A stretch of 64,000 nucleotides of DNA from CALRQJ02 sp943370285 (GCA_943370285.1 CALRQJ020000010.1:101655-165654), one strand, 5' to 3'. Positions 8,898-18,349 are shown, numbered from the stretch's first letter. Notes: generated from the letters alone by a model not told the origin. Made by a program: numbers and translations.

Positions 8898-11800
8898 TTA
8901 TCTGCCTAAATTTATTTGAATGTACGTTCTAAACTCCCATTCATTTCCGTTAGGGAAACCAATGGCAGTGGGATCTGGTACCCAATTTCCTGCTGGGTCT
9001 TGCATTTTTACCGGAGAATAGCGATTAGAATATCTGTCTAAGGTTCTATACGTTGCTCTTAAGCCAATTTTAGTACCCGGCATTAAGAACCAGTCTGGTT
9101 TACCTACCTCAGTTGAAATATCTCCAATCAATTGTACCGGGAAAGTAAGGTTAAAATCTCGGTGATAGTCAAAAGGACCCCAATCGTTAAACCTTGCAAT
9201 GGTAGTGAACTTCATTTTTTTGTATATGGTTCTAACATCAACACCATACCTATTAATTACCCTTGGATCAATACCATTTGCCTGCCCGTTACCTACAATA
9301 AAGTTAGCAATAATGCCGAAATCTGGATTTACCTTAGATACTGTTCTAATATTAGCTTCCCACAAATCTTGAGCTGGTACAGAACCCGGGAAAACAAAAG
9401 TAGTTCTACCATTACCCAAAATACCAATGGCAGCATCTTGTACAGTTGGTAAATGTCTGAATACAAATCCTGCGCTAACAGCAAATTTGGCATCTTCTGC
9501 TCTATCGTTATCCCATTCGTACATCCAGGTTGCTGGAGTTGGGTCGTAAGTTAATAAAAGCTCACCACCTACTGTTTCTCTATTAGAACGAACAGAGAAC
9601 GGATCATCTAAAATATTTCTTGGTCTGCCGGGTGCCAAAACATCAGAAGGAACAGGACCTTCTATTGGTTTTTGGTATAAGAAGTTTGGAGCAATCTGTA
9701 ATTTTCCAACATTAACTGTAAAACCACTTAATACATTGTACATGTTTCCGCTACCAACATCTTTTAGTCTCCAACCTGTAAATGTTTTGGTTTGATCTAC
9801 ACTGCCGTTAGCAACTAAACCCATGTAAGAAGCTAAACCGTACCACTGAAGGGCTCCACTGGTAAATGTTAACTTAAGTTTTCCTCCAAAATTATCTTCA
9901 GTTTTGATGACATCTTGGTAAACGGTGTTGTTACGCATTAATTGGAAGCTTCTTCCGTTTAAAGGTTCACCACCCCAAATACCTCCAATATCTAAACTGA
10001 AGTTTTTGAACTTACGTGAGGCACTCAAGGTTACTCTTCTTGTTTTAGGTACTGGTACCGCAAAAGAGCTTTGTAAACCACTACGTTGCACCAAATCTTC
10101 GTGCCAAATACTGGTTACATCAAACTTGGCAACTTTTTTGGTGTACTTAACTAAGATAGCTGGGTTAGCTCCCCACCACAATTCTGGCCCAAAAGCAACT
10201 TTTAATCCTTTTAAAGCTCTTTTACCTTCAATTTCAAAGCCAAATGGCGCTTCGCCATTATAGATATCAATATTTGGTCCGTAGTTCGCTTCTTGGTATA
10301 AATTAAAGAAGTCTCCTTCGTATGCCCAATGGTAATGACCTGTTCTATAAAAACCGGTCAATTTAAAATCTTTGGCATCCCAATTATAACTTGCTCTATA
10401 TAGTTGAAGCCTATTGTTTGAATTCATTACAACAGGTCCATTGGTAGTATTTACAGTAATTCTTCTTCCTCTATTTTCATAAAACACTTCGTCAATTGGG
10501 TTTTCTGCAACATTTCCTAAAGCATTAAATTGAATATTAGCAGAAACATTTGGAGCTGGTTTTGCAGTAATTCCGATGTTGAATGATTGCATATGATCGA
10601 AGCCCAAACGATTGGGGTAACCATTTGTAAGCGCTGGTTCCGATGATTTTGGCGTAGAAATTAGACTACCGCCGGTATGGAAAGTAGAAAAGTTAGCTTG
10701 TAAATCACTTAAGTATAACTTGCCTTTGTCTTCGGCTTGTAAAGCTGCTTTGTCGCCTCTGGCTCTTAATACCGCATCTGTTAATTGAATATTGTCTAAA
10801 TAATTCAATCTTGCTTTGGCATCGCTGCTGTAAGGGTTGAACTGGTGTACATCTTTCAACGCATAGTATGCGGCACGTGGGTACAATTCATAAATACCTC
10901 TTTCGTTGGTTTTGCCTTTGGCGCAAATACCAAACCACTCTTCATTCATATTGTTTTCGCCTTTCGCAAAGTCGTTGGTATAACCACCATTGCTCCAAGA
11001 GGCTGTAGCATCATGCTCATCTAGGTTTGTGGTTTGGCCGGTTTTCCACCAACCATCACTAAATTGGAAGGTAAAACCGCCTAAACTATTTCCATTCTTA
11101 CCCAATCCTGCTGCGTTAGCATAAATTTCTTTCCAGTTGCTTGCTAAAATTTTGGCTTGGTATTCTTGATCTTCTTTATTTGCCTGTGTATTATAGGCAT
11201 CACTTCCAAACTCAGTTAAAATGATTGGTTTAGAAAATTCTTTTTTGGCTCTATCATAAAGATCGGTGAATGTACTTCCTCTGTACACATTAACGCCCAA
11301 AACATCTACGTCATTACATTCTTTCGCTATAATATCTAAGAATAATAAATCTCCATTACAAATTGCCACCGGATGGTTTTGGCTGATGCTTTTCATTTCC
11401 TTTGCTGCATCGTTAAATAACTTGTATAGGTAATAGGCATCTTTGGTAGATTTTCTATCGGCCATTGGAATATTTTCGGTTTCGGCACCTCTCCAGAAAA
11501 GACCATAGTTGTTTTCGTTACCCAAAAGAAATAATAAAATACCTGGTGTGTTTTTGTATTGATTCACCATTTCTTTTACCTCTTTTAATAGTAAGTCTCT
11601 AGCAAATGGATTGGAATAATCGGTATTGGCTTCCCATCTTCCTTTTATGGTAAGTCCATAACGACCAAAAGAGTGGTTAAGCATGGTGTAAATGCCGTAG
11701 TTTTCATAGATATATTTAATCCACCTTGCAGGAACACCAGTGTATTGCCTGATGGTATTTACACCCATGTTTTTAAGCAAAGGCATTTCATAATCGAGGG

Positions 11801-12014
11801 CAGCTTTAATAACATCATCAGACTGGTTCCATAAACTGTAGGTGTAATTGGTACCGATTGGGAAATAATCCCAGTTCATACCATTTACAAAGAAGTCTTT
11901 GTTGTTGACGGTTAGTTTTTGACCATCATTTGTGCTAACGATAGTAACTTTTTGTTGTGCAAAAACAACCATCGATACTACTGAGAGTAGCATTGAAGCA
12001 AGCAATTTTTTCAT
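8898..12014 (-). CDS. Glycosidase (GH2/GH5-like TIM barrel) fused to an outer-membrane beta-barrel
   Basis: The 1038-residue protein has a type I signal peptide (cleavage near AQ-Q20). Residues about 22-400 form a clan-A TIM barrel: the motif LFLLGNENNYG supplies the likely acid/base Glu167 and PIILTEFGSD the nucleophile Glu268, as in GH2 C-domain proteins. From about 440 to the end no enzyme domain is seen. Instead there are many alternating amphipathic strands rich in aromatic residues and turns, ending in a strand with the pattern of outer-membrane barrels (FRTYIQINLGR). This implies a hydrolase or transglycosidase tethered in the outer membrane by its own barrel. Substrate is probably beta-glucan by context. 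The gene is separated from the upstream gene by a terminator and precedes the binding lipoprotein by 31 bases. Confidence 0.75.
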   Translation of the reverse strand: MKKLLASMLLSVVSMVVFAQQKVTIVSTNDGQKLTVNNKDFFVNGMNWDYFPIGTNYTYSLWNQSDDVIKAALDYEMPLLKNMGVNTIRQYTGVPARWIKYIYENYGIYTMLNHSFGRYGLTIKGRWEANTDYSNPFARDLLLKEVKEMVNQYKNTPGILLFLLGNENNYGLFWRGAETENIPMADRKSTKDAYYLYKLFNDAAKEMKSISQNHPVAICNGDLLFLDIIAKECNDVDVLGVNVYRGSTFTDLYDRAKKEFSKPIILTEFGSDAYNTQANKEDQEYQAKILASNWKEIYANAAGLGKNGNSLGGFTFQFSDGWWKTGQTTNLDEHDATASWSNGGYTNDFAKGENNMNEEWFGICAKGKTNERGIYELYPRAAYYALKDVHQFNPYSSDAKARLNYLDNIQLTDAVLRARGDKAALQAEDKGKLYLSDLQANFSTFHTGGSLISTPKSSEPALTNGYPNRLGFDHMQSFNIGITAKPAPNVSANIQFNALGNVAENPIDEVFYENRGRRITVNTTNGPVVMNSNNRLQLYRASYNWDAKDFKLTGFYRTGHYHWAYEGDFFNLYQEANYGPNIDIYNGEAPFGFEIEGKRALKGLKVAFGPELWWGANPAILVKYTKKVAKFDVTSIWHEDLVQRSGLQSSFAVPVPKTRRVTLSASRKFKNFSLDIGGIWGGEPLNGRSFQLMRNNTVYQDVIKTEDNFGGKLKLTFTSGALQWYGLASYMGLVANGSVDQTKTFTGWRLKDVGSGNMYNVLSGFTVNVGKLQIAPNFLYQKPIEGPVPSDVLAPGRPRNILDDPFSVRSNRETVGGELLLTYDPTPATWMYEWDNDRAEDAKFAVSAGFVFRHLPTVQDAAIGILGNGRTTFVFPGSVPAQDLWEANIRTVSKVNPDFGIIANFIVGNGQANGIDPRVINRYGVDVRTIYKKMKFTTIARFNDWGPFDYHRDFNLTFPVQLIGDISTEVGKPDWFLMPGTKIGLRATYRTLDRYSNRYSPVKMQDPAGNWVPDPTAIGFPNGNEWEFRTYIQINLGR

Positions 12015-12103
12015 ATATAGTCGTTTACATTTTTAACAATGCAGTAGTAGAAACGGCAGATTAGTAGCCTTACTTTTCCGATAGCAAATTAGAAAAGTAT
12101 TTT

Positions 12104-12146
12104 AAAAAAAAACTTGGAACAAACTACAGTCTGTTCCAAGTTTTTT
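12104..12146. terminator. Bidirectional intrinsic terminator
   Basis: Stem 12113-12121 pairs perfectly with 12132-12140 around a ten-base loop, flanked by a run of A on the left and a run of six T on the right, so it works in either direction. It lies just after the stop of the secreted binding protein gene and should end that transcript, leaving the barrel-fused glycosidase to its own promoter. Confidence 0.85.
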
Positions 12147-12155
12147 GCAATTTCC

Positions 12156-14033
12156 TTATTTTTCAACAAATATTTTATGTGCTTTACTTTCAGCACCATT
12201 ATTAACCAAAACAGTGTACAATCCGCTACTGAATTTGCTTAAATCAATACTCATTGAAGCGTTAGTAACGTTTGAGCTTCTGTAAACTACTTTACCTGTT
12301 GCATCTAAGATTGAAATGTTATTGCTACCACTCAAGTCTTTAATGAATAGATTGCCTTTTACAGGATTAGGATAAATAGTGTAGTCTAATTTACCTGGGC
12401 TAACATGATTAATGCTCTTGATAGCAGTGTACTTAAATGAACCATCTTTATCTACAGATTTAATTCTGTAATAAGATGTACCATTTTGCAATTTACCATC
12501 TGTAAAGTTGTATTTATCTGTGCCTTTAGCTGTTACAGAACCAATAGCACTAAAATCTCTGCCATTTAAGCTCTTTTCAACAATATATTCGTTTACGTTT
12601 ACTTCAGTTCCTACAGTCCACTGTAATTGAATACCGCTGTTGTTTTTGCTGATTTCAAATCCTTTGAAATCTACCGGTAAAAGACTTTGATTATAGAAAT
12701 ATATATTATCAAAATATATTGGACCTCCAATGCTTAGGTTATTGAAACTAATAATTATTTGAGCAATAATATCTCTAGGTGAATTAGGTAAATTATTAGT
12801 AAAAGCAGTGAATGGAATATCTAGCCCTTTCCATTGTCCTCTCTGAAAAGCCATAGGGTCACTGATAGTATGCAAATAAGCATTTACTTCATTACCTCCA
12901 GGGAACGTATTATGTTGTGAAAGTTTGGGAATTAAAACAGATCCTATGTTGATAATTCCTGAAATATAAATATCAAGGTGCATATGTGTCATATTTGTTA
13001 AGTTAAGAGCACTACTTAAATCAAATCCAACGAAAGGATCAGTATTATTTAGTGTTGATGCCCTTAATGTATTATTTCCTGCAATTTGTACAACACTTGT
13101 AGTATTACCAGACCAAGGAGCAGTTGTCATTGTAGCAGTAGGTGTATATGCATCACTAAAAACAGAAATAATAGCTGATGCTGGTGTTCTTGTTGGTGTA
13201 GTAGCTGCCACTGTTGGAACTGCGGGATTAACGGTTAAAGTTGCAGCAATCATAGCCTGAGAATAGCCATTAGATGCTGGTTGTGTTGCAGTAATTGTAC
13301 TTGTACCTGGAGGACCAACTAAAGTAACTAGACCAGTTGTTGGATTAATTGTAGCAACACTTGTATTGCTACTTGCATATGTAAAAGTAGCTGGGTTATT
13401 ATTTGATGTTGGTGCAGCAACAGTAAAATTGGGATCGCCTTCGTTTTTTGTAATATTTGGGAAATTAGAAAGTGTAGGCAGATTTAGATTGGTATAGAAA
13501 TACATATTATCTACCCAAATATTGGCACCACTTGCAGGTGTTTTTGTAACAAACTTGAACTGAAAAATTTGGTTTAATGGAAGACCTAAAGCAGCGTAAT
13601 CTGACAATTTGATATCGATAGAATTCCAAGCACCAGTCGTTAATGCCCTTACTATTTCTCTTTCACCACCAGGAGGAACAGAAATCAACGAAATACCAAT
13701 AGAAGTACAATTACCAGACCAAATATCAAAGTGCACACTATCTAAAGATGCCACATTTTGACTAGGAAATTCAATACCCTGATAATTCATGTTCGTGTAT
13801 TCTCTGATGGAATCACCCATGACCTTGATTCCTATAGCAGTGCCAAAACCCGATTGTCCCCAAAACGGATTTAGATTAACAGGAGATACATTAGTGTAGG
13901 CCCCACTGAAAATAGAAATTACTTTGGCAGGATCTCTAGCTGGTGGTGTTGCGGCTGGTGTAGCAGGCTGAGCGTAACTTGAGATTGCAAATAAGATGGC
14001 AATCATACTCATAAGTAGATTTTTGAGCTTCAT
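12156..14033 (-). CDS. T9SS-secreted glycan-binding protein with tandem modules
   Basis: The 625-residue protein has a type I signal peptide (ISSYAQ). Two modules (about 30-179 and 280-445) match the modules of the lipoprotein at 6986-8866: they begin with PAR/PTR, VISIFS and AYT and end in D-N-x-YFY. Between them lies an Ig-like domain (about 185-275, NTSVATINPTTGLVT). A fibronectin-III-like domain (about 455-545) and a T9SS type A sorting domain (YTIYPNPVKGNLFI to KIFVEK) close the protein, so it should cross the outer membrane by the type IX system and attach to the surface or be released. It is the promoter-proximal gene of the locus but is terminated separately. A secreted beta-glucan-capturing role is inferred. 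Confidence 0.78.
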   Translation of the reverse strand: MKLKNLLMSMIAILFAISSYAQPATPAATPPARDPAKVISIFSGAYTNVSPVNLNPFWGQSGFGTAIGIKVMGDSIREYTNMNYQGIEFPSQNVASLDSVHFDIWSGNCTSIGISLISVPPGGEREIVRALTTGAWNSIDIKLSDYAALGLPLNQIFQFKFVTKTPASGANIWVDNMYFYTNLNLPTLSNFPNITKNEGDPNFTVAAPTSNNNPATFTYASSNTSVATINPTTGLVTLVGPPGTSTITATQPASNGYSQAMIAATLTVNPAVPTVAATTPTRTPASAIISVFSDAYTPTATMTTAPWSGNTTSVVQIAGNNTLRASTLNNTDPFVGFDLSSALNLTNMTHMHLDIYISGIINIGSVLIPKLSQHNTFPGGNEVNAYLHTISDPMAFQRGQWKGLDIPFTAFTNNLPNSPRDIIAQIIISFNNLSIGGPIYFDNIYFYNQSLLPVDFKGFEISKNNSGIQLQWTVGTEVNVNEYIVEKSLNGRDFSAIGSVTAKGTDKYNFTDGKLQNGTSYYRIKSVDKDGSFKYTAIKSINHVSPGKLDYTIYPNPVKGNLFIKDLSGSNNISILDATGKVVYRSSNVTNASMSIDLSKFSSGLYTVLVNNGAESKAHKIFVEK

Positions 14034-14072
14034 CGTTAGATTTTTAATTGATTAAATAAAGAAATTCGACAA

Positions 14073-14080
14073 CAAATTTA
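14073..14080 (-). promoter_or_regulatory. Bacteroidota -7 box for the secreted binding protein
   Basis: On the minus strand this reads TAAATTTG, a full match to TAnnTTTG, 39 bases before the ATG at 14033. The -33 element is weak (TTTTC about 22 bases upstream). The whole divergent region to the regulator is 181 bases (14034-14214). Confidence 0.45.
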
Positions 14081-14214
14081 ATTCATGTTTTGCCTGTGTA
14101 ATAAGAAAATAGCCCTACATCTATACATCAACTTTTTGTAAGTGCTTGATTTTCAATAAAAATATACTACATCATTACTACTACAATTACAATTTCTTTA
14201 TATTTACGTTGCTA

Positions 14215-17094
14215 ATGAAAGTCCTGATTACATTTTTTCTTTTTCCTTTTTGTGTATTTGGCCAAAGTACAATTGGCCTGCCGTCTCTATTAAACTTTAA
14301 TAATCAGGCATTTAATGGCGGGTTGCAAACCTGGGATATTAAACAAGACAAGAGTGGCATTTTGTATTTTGCCAATAATGAAGGCTTAATAACATTCAAT
14401 GGCAAGTATTGGTCAACCTATGCGCTGCCCAATAAAACCATAGTGCGAAGTGTTGAAATAAATGAGTACGAACATAAAGTTTATGTTGGTGGGGAAGATG
14501 AGATAGGCTATTTCTTACCTTCTTTGTCAGGAGATCTCAAATATATCAGTCTAATTAACGATTTACCCAAAAAATACAATCATTTTGGAGACGTTTGGGA
14601 TATCGTAAACCAAAACAATTGTATTTTCTTTAGAACAGATAAATATATTTTTAAGTATTGTAACAATACATTTGAAGTTTTTGAAAGCAACACCAATTGG
14701 CTTTTCTTAGGAATAGCTAATAACAAGGTATATGCTCAAGAACGCAACAATGGCTTACTTGTTTACGAAAACAATGTTTGGAACCAAAGCAATCATATTC
14801 CAAAAAACACTTCTGCCGTAACCGGTTTAATGTGGTTTAAGCCAAACCAAATCATTGCTTGTACGCTAAAAGATGGTATATATTGCTTCGATTATAATAC
14901 TAATACAATTACCACACCCAACAAAACATTTTGGGCTGATGAACAAATTTATTGTGCTCAAAAAATTGATGATAACAGTTTTGCTGCAGGCTCTCCACGC
15001 AGTGGTTTATATATAACAGATTTGCTAGGTATAACTAAGCAAAAGATTAGCAAAAAAGAGGGTTTGCAAAACGATAATATACTTTCCATTCTTGCTGATA
15101 ATACCGGAAATCTTTGGCTTGGCTTAAATAACGGTATAGATTTCATTAACTACCAGAGTGCTATTAAAATAATTAATCCTTTTTTACAAAACGTAGCTGG
15201 TTATGCGGCATTACTCCATGAAAAAAATCTATACCTAGGCACATCCAATAATTTATATGCAGTAAAGCTTGACAGCTTGGGTGACATTGGGCTTACTAAA
15301 GCAAATTATAACATTATAGCAAATTCAAAAGGCCAAAACTGGGGCTTGACTACTATTAATAATAAGGTATTGTTGAGTCACCAAGAAGGAGCTTTTGTGG
15401 TAGAGAATGATGTGGCTAAAAGTTTATCATCAGAAACAGGTTATTGGAATTTTATACCTTCTTCTTCTATTGCTCCTACACCAACTATCATAGGCGGTAA
15501 TTATAATGGACTCAGTTTTTTTAATTATATAAATAACAGTTTTACTTCGGTCGGAAAAATTTCTAACTTCAAAGAGTCATCAAGATATTTAAGTATTGAT
15601 ATTGATAAAAATATTTGGGTATCTCATCCCTATCATGGCATCTTTAAAATATCGAAATATAGCAATCTTAATACCCTTGCCACTGTTGAGAAATTCGATA
15701 CCAAAAATGGATTACCCGGCGACGTTAATAACCATGTATTTATAATAAAAAATGAAGTTATTGCTGCTACTCCCAATGGATTGTATTACTATAATTCTAA
15801 ATCAAACAAGTTTCAAATTCAGCCAAAGTACTTTGAAGTGTTAGGCAATCTTAGTGTAAGATATTTGAAAGAAGATACACAAGGCAATATTTGGTATATC
15901 AGCGATAAAAGATTGGGTGTCTTAGATGTTAGTTCTCCTAAAATAGCCAATATAGTTATAGAAGAATTGAATCGTAAAATATTAAGCGGATTCGAAAATA
16001 TTTATCCGATAAATAGTAGTAATATAATTATATCAGGTGAAGTTGGCTTTTATTTACTCAACTTCGATAAATACAAACAAGTACTTCAAAAACCCACTGT
16101 AGGTATAAGAAGAGTAACCTTATTAAGTACTAAGGATAGTTTATTATATGGTGGTTTTGCTTACTATAATGAAGAAAAGAAAGCATTTGAAACCAATGTT
16201 CCCAGTTTGTCTTATGGATGGAAAAGTTTGAAATTTCAATTTTCATCAACCAATACTTTTAATCATGCTAGTTTGAAATATAGCTATAGACTTAAGGGTT
16301 TCGATAATAATTGGAGCGAATGGAGTTACGTTACTGAAAAAGAATACACCAACTTAGATGAAGGCACTTATGAATTTGAAGTAAAAGTTAAAAATAGTTT
16401 AGATGTTGAGTCCCCAATTTCGGCCTATACATTTAAAGTTTTGGCACCTTGGTATAAAACCAAATTAATGCTATTGATATATACTATTGTAATAGCTTAT
16501 TCTATTTACTTTTTATATAAAAAACAAAAAGCTAAGTTTGAATTACAGCAACAAAAACACGATGAGGAGCAAAGGAAAATAAAGTACATATACGACCTTG
16601 AATTAAAAAAGACTGAAGCTGATATTATAGTGCTTAAAAATGAAAAATTAACACAAGAAATAGAATTTAAAAATGCAGAATTAGCATCATCTGCCTTGCA
16701 TTTAGTTCAAAAAAGAGAAATTATTACTAGCGTTAGAAATACTCTTATGCATTTATCTAAAGGCATTAATAATACTGCTACCACTAATGAAATAAAAAAG
16801 CTTTTAAAAAGATTAGGCGAAGATGAAGTGATAGATAATGAGTGGGATTCTTTTTCTAAACATTTTAATACTGTACATAAAGACTTTTTATCCAAATTGA
16901 TAAACAAGTATCCCAATCTTACTTCTGCAGATTTAAAATTAAGTGCCTATTTATACATGAACTTAAGCAGTAAAGAAATTGCTCAACTATTAAATATTTC
17001 TTTAAGGGGAGTAGAGATTAGTCGTTACCGGCTTAGAAAAAAATTAGGCTTGCCTACTGAAATTAATCTCGTCCATTTTTTAATGGATTTATGA
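14215..17094 (+). CDS. Membrane-spanning sensor regulator: propeller, Y_Y_Y domain, TM helix, LuxR-type HTH
   Basis: With the ATG at 14215 the product is 959 residues and begins with a signal peptide (FPFCVFGQS); the longer frame from 14146 adds 23 Tyr/His-rich residues before it. A periplasmic two-propeller (Reg_prop-like) region fills most of the protein, with repeats such as GNLWLGLNNGI and GNIWYISDK. It is followed by a Y_Y_Y domain (KYSYRLKGFDNNWSEW), one transmembrane helix near residue 755, a coiled coil, and a C-terminal HTH at about 901-944 (SSKEIAQLLNISLRGVEISRYR). No histidine-kinase or receiver domain is present, so signalling across the membrane must be direct or by oligomerisation. 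It is divergent from the glucan locus and is its likely activator. Confidence 0.85.
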   Translation: MKVLITFFLFPFCVFGQSTIGLPSLLNFNNQAFNGGLQTWDIKQDKSGILYFANNEGLITFNGKYWSTYALPNKTIVRSVEINEYEHKVYVGGEDEIGYFLPSLSGDLKYISLINDLPKKYNHFGDVWDIVNQNNCIFFRTDKYIFKYCNNTFEVFESNTNWLFLGIANNKVYAQERNNGLLVYENNVWNQSNHIPKNTSAVTGLMWFKPNQIIACTLKDGIYCFDYNTNTITTPNKTFWADEQIYCAQKIDDNSFAAGSPRSGLYITDLLGITKQKISKKEGLQNDNILSILADNTGNLWLGLNNGIDFINYQSAIKIINPFLQNVAGYAALLHEKNLYLGTSNNLYAVKLDSLGDIGLTKANYNIIANSKGQNWGLTTINNKVLLSHQEGAFVVENDVAKSLSSETGYWNFIPSSSIAPTPTIIGGNYNGLSFFNYINNSFTSVGKISNFKESSRYLSIDIDKNIWVSHPYHGIFKISKYSNLNTLATVEKFDTKNGLPGDVNNHVFIIKNEVIAATPNGLYYYNSKSNKFQIQPKYFEVLGNLSVRYLKEDTQGNIWYISDKRLGVLDVSSPKIANIVIEELNRKILSGFENIYPINSSNIIISGEVGFYLLNFDKYKQVLQKPTVGIRRVTLLSTKDSLLYGGFAYYNEEKKAFETNVPSLSYGWKSLKFQFSSTNTFNHASLKYSYRLKGFDNNWSEWSYVTEKEYTNLDEGTYEFEVKVKNSLDVESPISAYTFKVLAPWYKTKLMLLIYTIVIAYSIYFLYKKQKAKFELQQQKHDEEQRKIKYIYDLELKKTEADIIVLKNEKLTQEIEFKNAELASSALHLVQKREIITSVRNTLMHLSKGINNTATTNEIKKLLKRLGEDEVIDNEWDSFSKHFNTVHKDFLSKLINKYPNLTSADLKLSAYLYMNLSSKEIAQLLNISLRGVEISRYRLRKKLGLPTEINLVHFLMDL

Positions 17095-17104
17095 TAACAT
17101 ATTA

Positions 17105-17154
17105 GTGGTTTCATGCTTGCACTGCTGACGAACGGAGCGTCGCAAGAATGCCAC
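17105..17154. repeat. GC-rich imperfect stem-loop between the regulator and fabH
   Basis: GTGG plus CATGCTTGC on the left (17105-17120) pairs with GCAAGAATGCCAC (17142-17154) with a three-base bulge and one mismatch; an inner GACG/CGTC pair extends the stem. No T run follows, so it is not a classical terminator. It is more GC-rich than the surroundings and may be an interspersed repeat. Confidence 0.35.
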
Positions 17155-17217
17155 ATTGAAAAACATCAGTTTATAACAACAAGAAAATAAGTACTTTTCC
17201 ACCCTAAAACGATTGTT

Positions 17218-18267
17218 ATGCTACGCAGCAAAATTGCAGGTATTGGTATGTATGTGCCCGAGCAAGTGGTAACAAATAATGACCTGCTGAAATACATGGA
17301 TACCTCTGACGAATGGATACAAGAACGTACCGGCATTCAAGAACGTAGGTATGCACACCGCACTCAAGAAACTACTACTACTATGGCAGTAGAAGCATCT
17401 AAAATTGCTATTGAAAGAGCCGGAATAACTCCACAGGATATCGATTTTATTGTGTTTGCTACTTTGTCTCCTGACTATTATTTTCCTGGCTGTGGTGTAT
17501 TAGTACAGCGGGCTTTGCAAATGAAAGAAATTGGTGCTTTAGATGTTCGCAACCAGTGCAGTGGTTTTGTGTATGCTTTAAGTATTGCTGACCAATTTAT
17601 TAAAACCGGAATGTACAAAAACATATTGGTGATTGGTAGTGAAAAACATTCTTTTGGTTTAGATTTTAGTACCCGTGGTAGAAATGTTTCGGTGATTTTT
17701 GGTGATGGTGCCGGTGCTGTTGTATTGCAGCCTTCGGCTGATGATAACAGTTGTATATTGAGTACGCATTTGCATAGCGATGGAGAAAGTGCTGAGATTT
17801 TAGCGATGTACAATCCAGGTACACATGCTAATCATTGGAAAGAAGAAAAATATGCCAGCTTTGATGAAGCCGAAATTGGGCAAATGTTTTTCAGTCATGC
17901 AATGATTGATGATGCACAAGTTTTTCCGTACATGGATGGTCCGGCTGTATTTAAGAAAGCAGTGGTCAAATTTCCGGAAGTAATTATGGAAGCTTTAGCA
18001 GCCAATGGATACCAGCCATCAGATATTAATATGTTGATACCGCACCAAGCAAATTTGCGTATTGCACAATTTGTGCAGCAGAAGCTTAAATTAAGAGACG
18101 ATCAAGTCTACAACAACATTCAAAAGTATGGCAACACCACTGCAGCATCGGTACCCATTGCTTTATGCGAAGCATGGGAAGCAGGTAAAATTAAAGATGG
18201 CGATTTAGTGTGTTTGGCAGCTTTTGGTAGCGGCTTTACTTGGGCTAGTGCTTTACTAAAATGGTAA
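17218..18267 (+). CDS. fabH: Beta-ketoacyl-ACP synthase III (FabH family)
   Basis: The 349-residue thiolase-fold enzyme has the complete KAS III triad: Cys114 in RNQCSGF, His276 in IPHQAN and Asn306 in YGNTTAA. The N-terminus (SDEWIQERTGI) is also diagnostic. KAS III condenses an acyl-CoA primer with malonyl-ACP to start fatty-acid synthesis. It lies alone, not next to plsX, rpmF or other fab genes, and is slightly longer than the usual 320 residues, so a second FabH-type ketosynthase with another primer is possible. A -7-like box (TACTTTTC, 17192-17199) lies 18 bases before the ATG. Family is certain; the exact primer is not. Confidence 0.88.
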   Translation: MLRSKIAGIGMYVPEQVVTNNDLLKYMDTSDEWIQERTGIQERRYAHRTQETTTTMAVEASKIAIERAGITPQDIDFIVFATLSPDYYFPGCGVLVQRALQMKEIGALDVRNQCSGFVYALSIADQFIKTGMYKNILVIGSEKHSFGLDFSTRGRNVSVIFGDGAGAVVLQPSADDNSCILSTHLHSDGESAEILAMYNPGTHANHWKEEKYASFDEAEIGQMFFSHAMIDDAQVFPYMDGPAVFKKAVVKFPEVIMEALAANGYQPSDINMLIPHQANLRIAQFVQQKLKLRDDQVYNNIQKYGNTTAASVPIALCEAWEAGKIKDGDLVCLAAFGSGFTWASALLKW

Positions 18268-18349
18268 ACAATGCCTAAAGCCACGTTAAGAAATACAAAC
18301 AATTCAGATAATCATCATTTTTTGTACTCCCTTTGCATAAAGTTACACT

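Noticed and set aside
9132..10263. Plus-strand frames of 106 and 112 residues
   Set aside because: Opposite-strand shadows of the barrel-fused glycosidase; no start signal or domain.
1..17094. SusC/SusD transporter genes in the glucan locus
   Set aside because: No TonB-dependent receptor plug or SusD-type lipoprotein is among the seven genes; the barrel at 8898-12014 is fused to a glycosidase and lacks a TonB box and plug.
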